A DNA stretch of 64,000 nt, taken from NCBI GenBank assembly GCA_963772845.1, contig CAVYYW010000017.1, positions 1 to 64,000 on the forward strand, written 5' to 3'. The position numbers and the translations under genes are program-made. Source of the DNA: CAVYYW01 sp963772845 (GTDB lineage Bacteria > Bacillota > Bacilli > Bacillales > Sporolactobacillaceae). Below the pieces are notes generated by a model. The model was not told the DNA's origin. It did no database searches and saw nothing but the letters and a program-made list of their open reading frames with translations. Shown here piece after piece: positions 26,924-35,197 of this stretch; position 1 is the stretch's first letter, and every line of letters starts with the position of its first letter.

Positions 26924-27484
26924 ATGTTAAAGAAACGTGACCTTTCTGAATGTGGCGTCTTGTATGAATTGATGACGAGTCCCAATGTTTTTCCGTATGT
27001 TAGACATAAGGCACAAACACCCGAGGAGTATCTATTCTTAACCAAGCAAGCCATTGAGGCAGAAGAATCCGGGTTCCTTATTTCAAGAACGATTCTTGAC
27101 GAATGGGGTCAACCCATGGGAACAATTTCATTATTTGATGTAGAAAAAAACCATGGATTTTTGGGTACATGGATTGGAGAAGCATACTTTGGAAAAGGCT
27201 ATAATCAAAGAGCCAAAGAAGCCTTTTTCAATGAGCTTTTTCATGAGACGGCGATTCAAACTATTTTTTTGAAAATCAGAACTCAAAATACGCGTTCTCA
27301 AAAAGCGGCGCTGAAGCTTCCTTATCTTTCACTCGCTAACGAAACGCATCCTGAGATATTCACCTCCGTTAACCAAAACGGACAGTCTAACCAGCTGTAT
27401 GTAATCACTAAAGATGCTTATTTAACTCATCAAAACAAAGTTCATCTATTTCCAGGATTTATCGACGAGCGCAAAGAAGCTTAA
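26924..27484 (+). CDS. GNAT family N-acetyltransferase
   Basis: A 186-residue GNAT-fold acetyltransferase of the RimJ/RimL-like Acetyltransf_3 group. The acetyl-CoA binding region is seen as the GTWIGEAYFGKGYNQRAKEA segment (about residues 84-103), preceded by the GTISLFDVEK strand (about 66-75); the N-terminal SPNVFPYVRHKAQTPEEY resembles substrate-loop sequences in this group. The acceptor (amino group of a protein, small molecule or tRNA-linked amino acid) cannot be told. GGGAGG lies nine bases before the ATG. It is a single-gene unit: a structured leader precedes and a strong terminator follows. Confidence 0.9.
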   Translation: MLKKRDLSECGVLYELMTSPNVFPYVRHKAQTPEEYLFLTKQAIEAEESGFLISRTILDEWGQPMGTISLFDVEKNHGFLGTWIGEAYFGKGYNQRAKEAFFNELFHETAIQTIFLKIRTQNTRSQKAALKLPYLSLANETHPEIFTSVNQNGQSNQLYVITKDAYLTHQNKVHLFPGFIDERKEA

Positions 27485-27513
27485 ATTAAAAGATCCCCTG
27501 CTTTCAGGCAGTC

Positions 27514-27559
27514 AGCTTGCAGAGAAACCGTGGTTTAACGTTTCTCTGCAAGCTTTTTT
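27514..27559 (+). terminator. terminator after the GNAT gene
   Basis: AGCTTGCAGAGAAAC and GTTTCTCTGCAAGCT form a perfect 15-bp stem with an 11-base loop, followed by six T. Confidence 0.93.
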
Positions 27560-27636
27560 ATTTTATTCTCTTAGAAGTGTCCTAACCGTACCGTGCATAA
27601 CCGAACATTTAATGCCGACCATAGGGGATCGCGAGC

Positions 27637-28373
27637 GACCACTGAAAAAGTCATGATCTGAATCGTCTGGAACCCACACGCCTGCCACGGAGGAACATCT
27701 CACTCGACTCTTATGAAGGTCTTTCTATGGACTTTCCTTCTCCTTTTGTCCATTATATTCCAAATGAACGCCCTTTTTCCCGTTTTTTGACCCCGTTTGG
27801 TCGTTCATCACCTTATGAACGCCCTTTCTCCCGCTTTTTGACCACGTTTGGTCGTTCATCGCCCTTATGAACGCCCTTTCTCCGCTTTTTGACCTCTTTT
27901 GTCGTTCATCGCCTTATGAACGCCCTTTTCCTGCTTTTTGACTCGTTTTGTCGTTCATCGCCTTTATGAACGTACATTTCTCGCCTCATTTTGTAACTCC
28001 TTCACATTCTTTTGTCCTTTCATTTCGCATATATTGAACAGAACAAAAAAGTTTCATGCACTAAGTAACAGAGGAGTAATATTCTACTCCGAAATTGCCA
28101 AATCTTTGCTCCATGATTCGAATTTTCATGCATGATATTGAAATGAACAAGAACAGTTGATGGCTGCTATACTCTTAAATCTAATGATTCTCATTCAGTC
28201 TCTTTCAGCAAGCTGGGAATTGCAACAGAAAGAACCTCCTGAAATATCAGAGAGTTTTCCTGATAGCCACTATGGATTCAAGGTGAATAGTTATGCTGAG
28301 GCGTGCCTTGGAAAGCGAGCAGCTAAAGCGAAATCATCGCCCCTATCTACACCGGGGGACTTTTTCAGCTGCC
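27637..28373. mobile_element. MITE-like element remnant split by tandem repeats
   Basis: The left end ACCACTGAAAAAGTC (27638-27652) and the right end GGGGACTTTTTCAGC (28355-28369) match the inverted ends of the repeat family seen elsewhere. Inside the right part, 28300-28340 keeps the GGAAAGCGAGCAGC segment of the family. The middle is taken up by the ATGAACG tandem array and unrelated sequence, and no conserved core with GCACGCGTCC is left. It is a decayed or rearranged copy. The open frame at 28157-28567 within it looks spurious. Confidence 0.6.
27764..27975. repeat. four and a half tandem units of 49-52 bp with inverted ends
   Basis: Units start with ATGAACG at 27764, 27815, 27867, 27916 and 27966 (partial). 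Each reads ATGAACGCCCTTT, then CCGCTTTTTGACC, then TCGTTCAT, so the ends of each unit (ATGAACG and CGTTCAT) can pair and make a hairpin. Units differ by small indels. The region lies in a gene-free stretch between the GNAT and M24 genes. Confidence 0.88.
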
Positions 28374-28418
28374 TCAATTTTGAACCAGACGAGGGTATTT
28401 CCATTTTTAATGCATTAC

Positions 28419-28449
28419 AAGACCGGCGCATTTTGAGCCGGTCTTTGTT
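28419..28449. terminator. hairpin terminator downstream of the M24-like gene
   Basis: AAGACCGGC and GCCGGTCTT pair around a nine-base loop. T residues follow on the plus side; on the minus side the hairpin begins about 27 bp after the M24 gene stop. It can serve that gene although the minus-side T run is weak. Confidence 0.65.
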
Positions 28450-28475
28450 TATATATTTTATTGTGTTTTCACCTG

Positions 28476-29564
28476 TTAATCATTATTTTTTATTAAAATA
28501 TCAGGACTTTGATATTTTTTTCCATTATACGTCACATTTATATATGGCCAGTCACCTGTATATGTAAGATTCTCCATACCTTCTTCTGTTAACAACATGG
28601 TATCTTCAGTTTTAAGTCCAGGTAAGGAAGGGTTCCAGGCAAACGCTTCATTAAGTCTCACCACATAATGGGTTTCAGGTGTAGCGATGATTTCTCTTGA
28701 ATCAAAGCCCGTTAAACCACCTTGATGAAGTTTCTTCCAATCATCAGGAAATCCCTCCTTCTCGTATTGTTCAACCCCTGCAGCAAAAATTTCACTTAAG
28801 GATTTGCCTGATTTAGTTGAGCCGTTGAAGGCGGCACTGATTCTTGCCAGTTTATGCCGGTTCTCCATAAGTTTTTTAGGAGGAGAGCCGAAATGGACAA
28901 GTCTTGTCGCATTGGCTACCAGTCCGTCCCTCTCCGCGCATAATACAATCATTGCATGCTTCTCGAGTTTTTTGTTGGTCGGTATGGGATGACGGTATCT
29001 GTAAATTCGTTCATCGGTAGCAACAAGACTCACCTGAATTCTGATTCCCTTTCCAATTACTTGTGCTGCCAGAATTGCCGCAATCTCATGTTCGGTTTGA
29101 CCTGGTTTAGCTAAACGGCATGTTGTTTCAATAGCCTGTGCCGTTTCGCGTGCTAAGATCCGATACTTTAACACATCTAAGGACGAGAGCTCTGATCTGA
29201 GCGGAATGAGATCATTCTGAACAACTGGCCAATCCAGAAAGACCGTATCCGAAGCCATTGTCTTTCCTTCTGTCAGATGTAAAATAAGCGGTACTAGGTC
29301 CTTTGTCCACTCGTCTGAATAAACCTCAGCTTCAAAGGGGAAATTAGCCGTTTCTTCCTCGATGATTCTCAGTTCCTCCATTTTCGAAGTCACCAGGCAG
29401 ACTCTGTCCATAAATACAATTAAGTCTGCGACACCATCAGAAATCGTTTGCACTATATGGTTCGTTTGCCCATCTGTCAGCCAGGAAAAATTCTGTCTTC
29501 GTCTAAACAGAATGCCGTCATAATTATTTTCCTTCATGAAAGTCCTCAGCTTCTGAAGCTTCAT
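28476..29564 (-). CDS. M24 (creatinase/aminopeptidase P fold) protein with lost metal ligands
   Basis: A 362-residue protein with an N-terminal creatinase-type domain (about 1-130) and a pita-bread M24 domain. The M24 metal ligands are largely lost: the segment holding the two aspartates reads IVLCAERDGLVANATRLVHF (no Asp at the first position, Asn at the second), and the first glutamate region reads AWNPSLPG instead of TIEPG. His in LHQGGLTGF and the last Glu in TEDTMLLTEEG remain. It is therefore unlikely to be a di-metal peptidase; creatinase itself is a metal-free member of this fold. It lies downstream of galK on the same strand, so it may act in sugar-derivative metabolism. Confidence 0.85.
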   Translation of the reverse strand: MKLQKLRTFMKENNYDGILFRRRQNFSWLTDGQTNHIVQTISDGVADLIVFMDRVCLVTSKMEELRIIEEETANFPFEAEVYSDEWTKDLVPLILHLTEGKTMASDTVFLDWPVVQNDLIPLRSELSSLDVLKYRILARETAQAIETTCRLAKPGQTEHEIAAILAAQVIGKGIRIQVSLVATDERIYRYRHPIPTNKKLEKHAMIVLCAERDGLVANATRLVHFGSPPKKLMENRHKLARISAAFNGSTKSGKSLSEIFAAGVEQYEKEGFPDDWKKLHQGGLTGFDSREIIATPETHYVVRLNEAFAWNPSLPGLKTEDTMLLTEEGMENLTYTGDWPYINVTYNGKKYQSPDILIKNND

Positions 29565-29635
29565 TCAATACTCACACCTTTTCATAAGAATCGTCTTTCC
29601 GGCAACTTTTAAAAATCAATCACTCCTGTTTTCAT

Positions 29636-30829
29636 TCATGAACCTGCTTCTTCATTTACCTCCTGCCCCAATTCTTTTACCCCATCCCCGGTTTCACAAA
29701 TATAGAAGGAAGCTTCAATACCTGTCTGGTCGAAATAAGTCTTTCCTGCCTTATTCATAAAATTCTCTAGTGCTCCGTTCTCGACAAGACTCACTGTGCA
29801 GCCGCCAAATCCAGCTCCTGTCATTCGGGTACCAATACACCCCGGTTGGCTTTTCTGTGCATCATGCAAGGCATCCAAATGCTCTCCGGTGACTTCATAA
29901 TCATTCCTCAAGGATTCATGGGAGGAAAGCATGAGTTGTCCAAGTGTAATCAAGTCTCCCTTTTTCAAAGCCATAACAGCTTGAAGCACCCTGTTATTCT
30001 CTTCAATTATATGTTTAACCCTTTTCTTAATCGTTGGAGGGAGTCCTTCTCCAGCCTCGTGCCATTGTTGTAAAGAAACGTCAGTGAGAGAAGTAAGTGA
30101 TGGGTCTATTCGTTGAAAAAACGCCAGACCTTCCTCGCATTCTTTACGTCGATCATTATATTTTGAGTCTGTCAATCCTCTTCTTTTATTTGTATTCGTA
30201 ATCACAAGCTTATAAGGAGAAAGACTTAGCGAAACGGATTCAACTTCACCTGTTCCGCAATCCAGAAAGATGGCATGGTCTTTTTTCCCTAGACCAACTG
30301 CAAATTGGTCCATAATTCCTGTCTGAACACCAATGAAATTATTTTCCATTCGCTGGCACAATAAAGCCAGATCTTTTATCCCTATGTTCATATCGAGCAT
30401 CTCTGCCATTGCAAATGCCGTGACCATCCCAAGAGATGCTGAAGAAGAAAGGCCTGCTCCGTTCGGTATGTCCCCCGAATATAAAATATTGTAGCCACCT
30501 GAAAGCTTTTGAAACTGGGAAAATTCATACAATATGCCCTTTGTGTAATTACCCCACTCATCTTCCGCTTTAAATTGAAGATCTTCAATGGTAAAGGATA
30601 CTGGAAGATCAGGAAAATTAGTGCTTTTCAACTCGCATAAATTGTCATCACGCTTTTGAATAATCAACAGGGTTCCTTTGGACAGCGCAGCTGGCAGTAC
30701 ATAGCCATTGTTGTAATCCGTATGCTCTCCGATCAGATTGACTCGACCCGGGGCAAAAAAAACTCGAATTTTGTTATTATTTCCCGGAAAATATTGTCGA
30801 AATTGTTGAATCAGCTCATTCTTTTTCAT
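29636..30829 (-). CDS. galK: galactokinase
   Basis: A 397-residue GHMP kinase that makes galactose-1-phosphate from galactose and ATP. The galactokinase signature GRVNLIGEHTDYNNGYVLP starts near residue 28, the phosphate-binding loop GAGLSSSAS near 123, and the third GHMP motif GARMTG-like segment GTRMTGAGFGG near 343. Asp in GIMDQFAVG is the catalytic base. The start lies ten bases after the galT stop, indicating translational coupling. Leloir pathway step one. Confidence 0.97.
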   Translation of the reverse strand: MKKNELIQQFRQYFPGNNNKIRVFFAPGRVNLIGEHTDYNNGYVLPAALSKGTLLIIQKRDDNLCELKSTNFPDLPVSFTIEDLQFKAEDEWGNYTKGILYEFSQFQKLSGGYNILYSGDIPNGAGLSSSASLGMVTAFAMAEMLDMNIGIKDLALLCQRMENNFIGVQTGIMDQFAVGLGKKDHAIFLDCGTGEVESVSLSLSPYKLVITNTNKRRGLTDSKYNDRRKECEEGLAFFQRIDPSLTSLTDVSLQQWHEAGEGLPPTIKKRVKHIIEENNRVLQAVMALKKGDLITLGQLMLSSHESLRNDYEVTGEHLDALHDAQKSQPGCIGTRMTGAGFGGCTVSLVENGALENFMNKAGKTYFDQTGIEASFYICETGDGVKELGQEVNEEAGS

Positions 30830-30838
30830 GTGGGTTCA

Positions 30839-31810
30839 TCAGTCCTTTTGTATATACTTTGCTATGGCTTCTCTTAAATATCCGGCATTCTCTTCAACGC
30901 TTGTAGGGTTGCAAGCTGCCCAGCCCCCTGTTTCTGATGAGGCATTGTATTTTATCTTATTTTCATCGCGAAGCGGCGGGTAAAATTCAATATGAAATCG
31001 GTAATAATCGCTGACGTCTTCAGAAGATGCCGGACGCTGATGCATAACCATCATATAAGGAAACAGCTTGTTATAAAGAAGATCCATCCCGCCAACGATG
31101 GTCTGAAGCATCTCACCCAATACCCTTTTCTCATTCTCATTAAATTCTGTGATAGCCGTTTTATTTTCTTTACTGATGACGTAAACACCGTAAGGATAAT
31201 CTGTAAAAAATGGAATACATGCAATGAAAGCATCATTTTCTAAAATAATACGCTGGTCGAATGCCTTTTCTTCCTTAATCATGGCATCGAACAGGTTCTC
31301 TTTGTTTTTTATATAATACGCTTTGGCATTTTTCAGTTCAGTTCTTACCTTTAGTGGGATAAAAGGATACGCATAAACCTGGCCATGAGGGTGAGGCATG
31401 GTCACGCCGACTTCTTCACCGCGATTTTCAAAGATCATCACATATTCATGATCTCTGTCTTTTTCAAGTCTTTCAAAAGTCTCAGACCAAAGCTGCACCA
31501 GCTTCGTCATATGAGAGGGTGTTAAATCGGGGATAGTCGAATAATGATCTGGAGAATATAAGATCACCTCACACTTTCCTTTTGCCTCTCTAGTTTCATA
31601 AGGACCACCGCCGACCTGTTCAGGCTGCGCGGGATTTTCAGAAAGAACCGGAAAATCATTCGAATATAAATGAACGTCATAGTGTACTGGTACTTTGCCA
31701 GATCCGGGGCAGAATGGACAAAAATCTTTTGGCATATTAGGGCGGTTTTGACGAGTGGAAGCAACCATTGTCCAATCATCAAGCAAAGGATTGTAGCGTA
31801 ATTCAGCCAT
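30839..31810 (-). CDS. galT: galactose-1-phosphate uridylyltransferase, class I (HIT type)
   Basis: A 323-residue class I GalT that exchanges UMP between UDP-glucose and galactose-1-phosphate. The active-site HPH with following Gln (MPHPHGQVYAYPF, about 151-163) and zinc-type CPFCPG (about 32-37) are intact. This is the short HIT-family type, unlike the about 500-residue GalT of B. subtilis. The start is the ATG at 31810, nine bases after GGAGG; an upstream ATG overlaps that site. galE is not in this locus, so the epimerase must be elsewhere. Confidence 0.95.
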   Translation of the reverse strand: MAELRYNPLLDDWTMVASTRQNRPNMPKDFCPFCPGSGKVPVHYDVHLYSNDFPVLSENPAQPEQVGGGPYETREAKGKCEVILYSPDHYSTIPDLTPSHMTKLVQLWSETFERLEKDRDHEYVMIFENRGEEVGVTMPHPHGQVYAYPFIPLKVRTELKNAKAYYIKNKENLFDAMIKEEKAFDQRIILENDAFIACIPFFTDYPYGVYVISKENKTAITEFNENEKRVLGEMLQTIVGGMDLLYNKLFPYMMVMHQRPASSEDVSDYYRFHIEFYPPLRDENKIKYNASSETGGWAACNPTSVEENAGYLREAIAKYIQKD

Positions 31811-31867
31811 GTATGAAAGCCTCCTCATATGAGCTCTATACTTTATTAATTAATTTTATTTACTATC

Positions 31868-31896
31868 ATTATATTCTCTCGCTTTGTATTAATCAA
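31868..31896 (-). promoter_or_regulatory. galTK promoter
   Basis: On the minus strand TTGATT (31896-31891), 17 bases, TATAAT (31873-31868). It lies about 60 bp before the galT start and faces away from the ROK promoter. No clear sugar-repressor palindrome was recognised in between. Confidence 0.7.
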
Positions 31897-31965
31897 TCTA
31901 TTTTTCTAATCTTTAGTAATTATCACGATCCCTTTGTACTAAAGGGTGTTTTGACAAACTTTTTA

Positions 31966-31995
31966 TTTACTGAAAAGTCAAAGATAGGTTATAAT
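31966..31995 (+). promoter_or_regulatory. promoter of the ROK regulator gene
   Basis: TTTACT (31966-31971), 18 bases, TATAAT (31990-31995), about 40 bp before the ATG. A separate TTGACA at 31951-31956 has no -10 at the proper distance. Confidence 0.6.
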
Positions 31996-32033
31996 AAATT
32001 AAGTTAATTTTCATAAGGAAATGGGGAGCTCGG

Positions 32034-33263
32034 ATGGCACAACCCCTGATGGGTAGTTTTCAGCTGATGAAATCGCTGAACAGGTCATTGATATTAAATA
32101 CAATCAGAAAAGAAGGCCCTATTTCACGGGCAGAGATAGCAAAACAGACAAAATTGACACCACCGACAGTCAGCAATCTTGTTAAGGAACTTATCGAGAC
32201 GAATATGGTGATTGAAAGTACCCAGGGGGAGTCGCGTGGTGGCAGAAAACCAACCATGCTGATCATTAACTCAAAAGGCTCGTATATTATTGGAGCTGAC
32301 GTGGGGCCGGATTCTATCTATGCAGTAATTTCTGATTTAAATGCTGATATTTTAGTTGAGACGGAACTGAAAATCCCAGTCCCGATAACCAATGAAGGAT
32401 TTCTTTCATTATTGACGGAGACGATTATCAACCTGCTTGGAAAGGATCCCTCTATAAAAGAGGAGCGGTTAATCGGAATGGGTGTGGCGATGCATGGCAT
32501 CGTTGATGTTCCGAACGGAGTGTCCCTCTATGCGCCAAATCTTCAATTAAGGGATATTCCAATCAAGGCACACCTGGAAGACGTCTTTAAAATGACCGTC
32601 CGGGTGGAAAATGATGCCAGAGCTATGGCGCTAGGAGAATCCTGGTTCGGCCACGGTTCAAAGATAGAGGATTGTGTGTGTGTAAATGTAGGCTCTGGAA
32701 TTGGCGCAGGTTTCATTATTAATGGACAGCTCTATCATGGGAATGGCTATCTCAGTGGTGAAATTGGTCATATGACCATAGATATTGATGGTCCAAAATG
32801 CAGCTGCGGCAATTATGGCTGTCTGCAGGCCCTTGCTTCAGGACCCTCTATTGCTGAGCAGATGAAAAAGGCACTGGCCATGGGTCAGAAAAGTGTTCTT
32901 TCAGAGCGCTATCTAGGGAAATTTGATCAAATAACCAGTGAAACTATATATAAAGCTGCTCTTGAAGGAGATGCACTTTCTGTACACATTCTACATCAGG
33001 CAGGGGTTTATCTGGGAATTGGATTAACGAACGTCGTGCATTTAATTAATCCTAAACGAATTATTATTGGTGGAGGCGTCTCAAAAGCAGGGGCTTATGT
33101 TATAGACAGCATAAAGGACACCATTCAACAGCGTGGACTGACGCAGAAAGCCAAGGAAACAGAAATTGTTAAAGCCAAGCTTGGGGATCAAGCCACTGTT
33201 ATTGGCGCCGTTTCACTTCTGCTTGTTGAATTATTTTCCACAGCAAATCAAACAGGTGCCTGA
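32034..33263 (+). CDS. ROK family transcriptional repressor (NagC/XylR type)
   Basis: A 409-residue regulator. The N-terminal winged helix (about residues 15-75, with SRAEIAKQTKLTPPTVSNLV as the recognition part) is followed by a ROK sugar-binding domain: phosphate-type motif IGADVGPDS near 85, NVGSGIGAGFI near 220, and the zinc signature CSCGNYGCLQ near 259 of the ROK family. It is divergent from galT and most likely controls galTK in response to galactose or a related sugar; that link rests on position only. AAGGAAATGGGGAG precedes the ATG. Confidence 0.93.
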   Translation: MAQPLMGSFQLMKSLNRSLILNTIRKEGPISRAEIAKQTKLTPPTVSNLVKELIETNMVIESTQGESRGGRKPTMLIINSKGSYIIGADVGPDSIYAVISDLNADILVETELKIPVPITNEGFLSLLTETIINLLGKDPSIKEERLIGMGVAMHGIVDVPNGVSLYAPNLQLRDIPIKAHLEDVFKMTVRVENDARAMALGESWFGHGSKIEDCVCVNVGSGIGAGFIINGQLYHGNGYLSGEIGHMTIDIDGPKCSCGNYGCLQALASGPSIAEQMKKALAMGQKSVLSERYLGKFDQITSETIYKAALEGDALSVHILHQAGVYLGIGLTNVVHLINPKRIIIGGGVSKAGAYVIDSIKDTIQQRGLTQKAKETEIVKAKLGDQATVIGAVSLLLVELFSTANQTGA

Positions 33264-33290
33264 CCCTTTAAGGTCTGGCACCCGCTATTT
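33255..33290. terminator. terminator between the ROK gene and ytlA-like gene
   Basis: GGTGCCTGACC and GGTCTGGCACC pair around CTTTAA, overlapping the ROK stop, followed by a T-rich tail on the plus strand. It lies between convergent genes. Confidence 0.85.
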
Positions 33291-33291
33291 T

Positions 33292-34377
33292 TTATTTATA
33301 TGTTCCGAGAATATTAACGGCTTCTTTTGCAAGAGAGGTATCAACCGCTTTACTCAAGTCAACATTCCCATCAATGCCGCCGCGTGACTTATACCAGTCA
33401 TACTGTTTTTTAATATCGTCCACGTACATTTTCCCATTTGGATTGAGACCTGCAACATCAACCTTTTCCCAAAGCTTCGGATCTTTTAGCGGTGTGTATT
33501 TAGTCATAATATTAATAACCTGATTCTTGTTTTTTAAATTCTTAACGAATGCGTCATTATAGTCTCTCAGACCTTTCAGATAAGCAACCATAAACCGGAG
33601 CGCAACATCATGATCCTGCTTAACAAACTGAGGCGATCCTAATACCATAGCAATCTGTGCTTTTGGCGCAAAATCAGTGGTATCTCCAAGTTTAACCTGA
33701 AGGCCCTGGTCAATTCCTTTCGTGATCAGCGGTTCAATTTGCAGAGCAGCATCGACCGAATGATTGCCTACTGCCGTCAACATGTTTCCAAAGTCCGGCA
33801 TCAACACAAAATGAACGTCTTTTTCGCTTAGTCCCGCGGATTTAAGCATCATAGAATAAATATAGTCATCCACACCATTTTTTGATGACACCGCAATTTT
33901 TTTACCTTTTAAATCTTTATAACTGTTTACCTTTCCTGCAAGATCCTTTCTCATGACAAAAGAAAAGTAGGAATGACCTTTAATATTGTGGCCTTTATCA
34001 CCAATCATCTTCACATCGATCCCTTGTGCGATCGAATTAAAAAATGAAGCGCTTGAGATTCCCCCCGCTACATCGACCTTGCCGGAAGCAAGGGCAGGAA
34101 GCATGTCATCACTGTTTGAAAAGGTGGCAAATTTAATTTTAATATTATAATCCTTAAAGTAGCCAAGCTCATTCGCAATGTAGAAGCCGGCACCTGATGC
34201 AGAGCCATCCTCAGCCACGACAACGGTTGTTTCCTTTTTCAAGGGTTTGAGATTCCCATCAATAGGCGCCGCCTTTTCATCAACCTTACTTTGACCAGCT
34301 GATGAAGACTGCTGCTGACACGCACTCCCTATTATTAAACAGCTGATCATCACCAAAGCAATCCACCATTTTTTCAT
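33292..34377 (-). CDS. ytlA: ABC transporter substrate-binding lipoprotein (NMT1/SsuA family)
   Basis: A 361-residue lipoprotein with signal peptide and lipobox IGSAC (Cys about 20). The binding fold of the SsuA/TauA/THI5-like family is shown by the GAGFYIANELGYFKDYNIK segment (about 60-78) and the SGKVDVAGG stretch. Such proteins bind sulfonates, nitrate-like anions or pyrimidine thiamine precursors; the ligand here is unknown. The order permease-ATPase-binding protein and the sequence style resemble ytlDCA of B. subtilis, so the symbol is tentative. AAGGAGGG precedes the ATG. Confidence 0.87.
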   Translation of the reverse strand: MKKWWIALVMISCLIIGSACQQQSSSAGQSKVDEKAAPIDGNLKPLKKETTVVVAEDGSASGAGFYIANELGYFKDYNIKIKFATFSNSDDMLPALASGKVDVAGGISSASFFNSIAQGIDVKMIGDKGHNIKGHSYFSFVMRKDLAGKVNSYKDLKGKKIAVSSKNGVDDYIYSMMLKSAGLSEKDVHFVLMPDFGNMLTAVGNHSVDAALQIEPLITKGIDQGLQVKLGDTTDFAPKAQIAMVLGSPQFVKQDHDVALRFMVAYLKGLRDYNDAFVKNLKNKNQVINIMTKYTPLKDPKLWEKVDVAGLNPNGKMYVDDIKKQYDWYKSRGGIDGNVDLSKAVDTSLAKEAVNILGTYK

Positions 34378-34401
34378 CCGTCTTTCCCTCCTTCTAGTTT
34401 T

Positions 34402-35181
34402 TTACTTTCTTCCTGCTTGCACTTCGGATTGCAAGTGTTCCCATATTTCTAAGAACAGACCAGCCATTTCCGGATTAGCCCGAGCATCACTGATCCTCCT
34501 TGGCCGAGGCATGTTAATGATCTTCTCTTCAATAATTCTTCCGGGTTGTGCACTCATTAAAAAAATGCGATCACTTAGCAGCAGTGCTTCATCAATACTG
34601 TGTGTAATAAACAGCACCGTCTTTTTTGTCTCCTCCCACATTGCGAGAAGCTCTTCCTGCAGAATAAATTTATTCTGTTCATCTAGAGCGGCAAACGGTT
34701 CATCCATTAAGAGGATCTCCGGGTCATTTGCAAAGGCTCTTGCAATGCTGACTCTCTGCTTCATTCCTCCTGAAATATGAGAAGGATACATTCGCCGGTA
34801 TTTTTCTAGTCCAGCCTTCTTTAAAAAATATTCCGTTTTTTCTTTTATTACGTGTTTCGGCAGATGGCGCACGGTCAGCCCGAAGCTGACATTCTCCTCC
34901 ACTGTCAGCCAAGGGATCACCCCTTTTTCTTGAAAGATCATAGATTGAAGCGGTTTTCCTTTCTCCGTCTGTTTGAGATTAAACGCTCCGGAGGTTTGTT
35001 CATCAAGGCCCGCTAAAATTCTTAGAAGTGTTGTTTTCCCACACCCGCTTGGTCCGAGTAAGCAAACAAATTCCCCTTCGTATATATCAAAACTCACTGA
35101 ATCGATCGCGGTGACTTCTTGATTTTTCTTATAAAATGTTTTGCTTAAATTCGTTACTGAAATTTTTTTTGTTCGCGTCAT
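34402..35181 (-). CDS. ytlC: ABC transporter ATPase (SsuB/TauB family)
   Basis: A 259-residue ATPase with Walker A GPSGCGKTT (about 43-51), signature ISGGMKQR (about 139-146) and Walker B LLMDEPFAALD (about 159-169), the latter typical of nitrate/sulfonate/taurine importers. It lies 24 bp upstream of the binding-protein gene and 16 bp downstream of the permease gene, so one operon is likely. GGAGAG precedes the ATG. Confidence 0.93.
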   Translation of the reverse strand: MTRTKKISVTNLSKTFYKKNQEVTAIDSVSFDIYEGEFVCLLGPSGCGKTTLLRILAGLDEQTSGAFNLKQTEKGKPLQSMIFQEKGVIPWLTVEENVSFGLTVRHLPKHVIKEKTEYFLKKAGLEKYRRMYPSHISGGMKQRVSIARAFANDPEILLMDEPFAALDEQNKFILQEELLAMWEETKKTVLFITHSIDEALLLSDRIFLMSAQPGRIIEEKIINMPRPRRISDARANPEMAGLFLEIWEHLQSEVQAGRK

Positions 35182-35197
35182 TAGTCATCTCTCCATT

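Noticed and set aside
27764..27975. CRISPR array
   Set aside because: Units are contiguous, with no unique spacers and no cas genes near.
28157..28567. 136-codon open frame between GNAT and M24 genes
   Set aside because: It crosses a repeat remnant and a terminator and overlaps the M24 gene; no family features.
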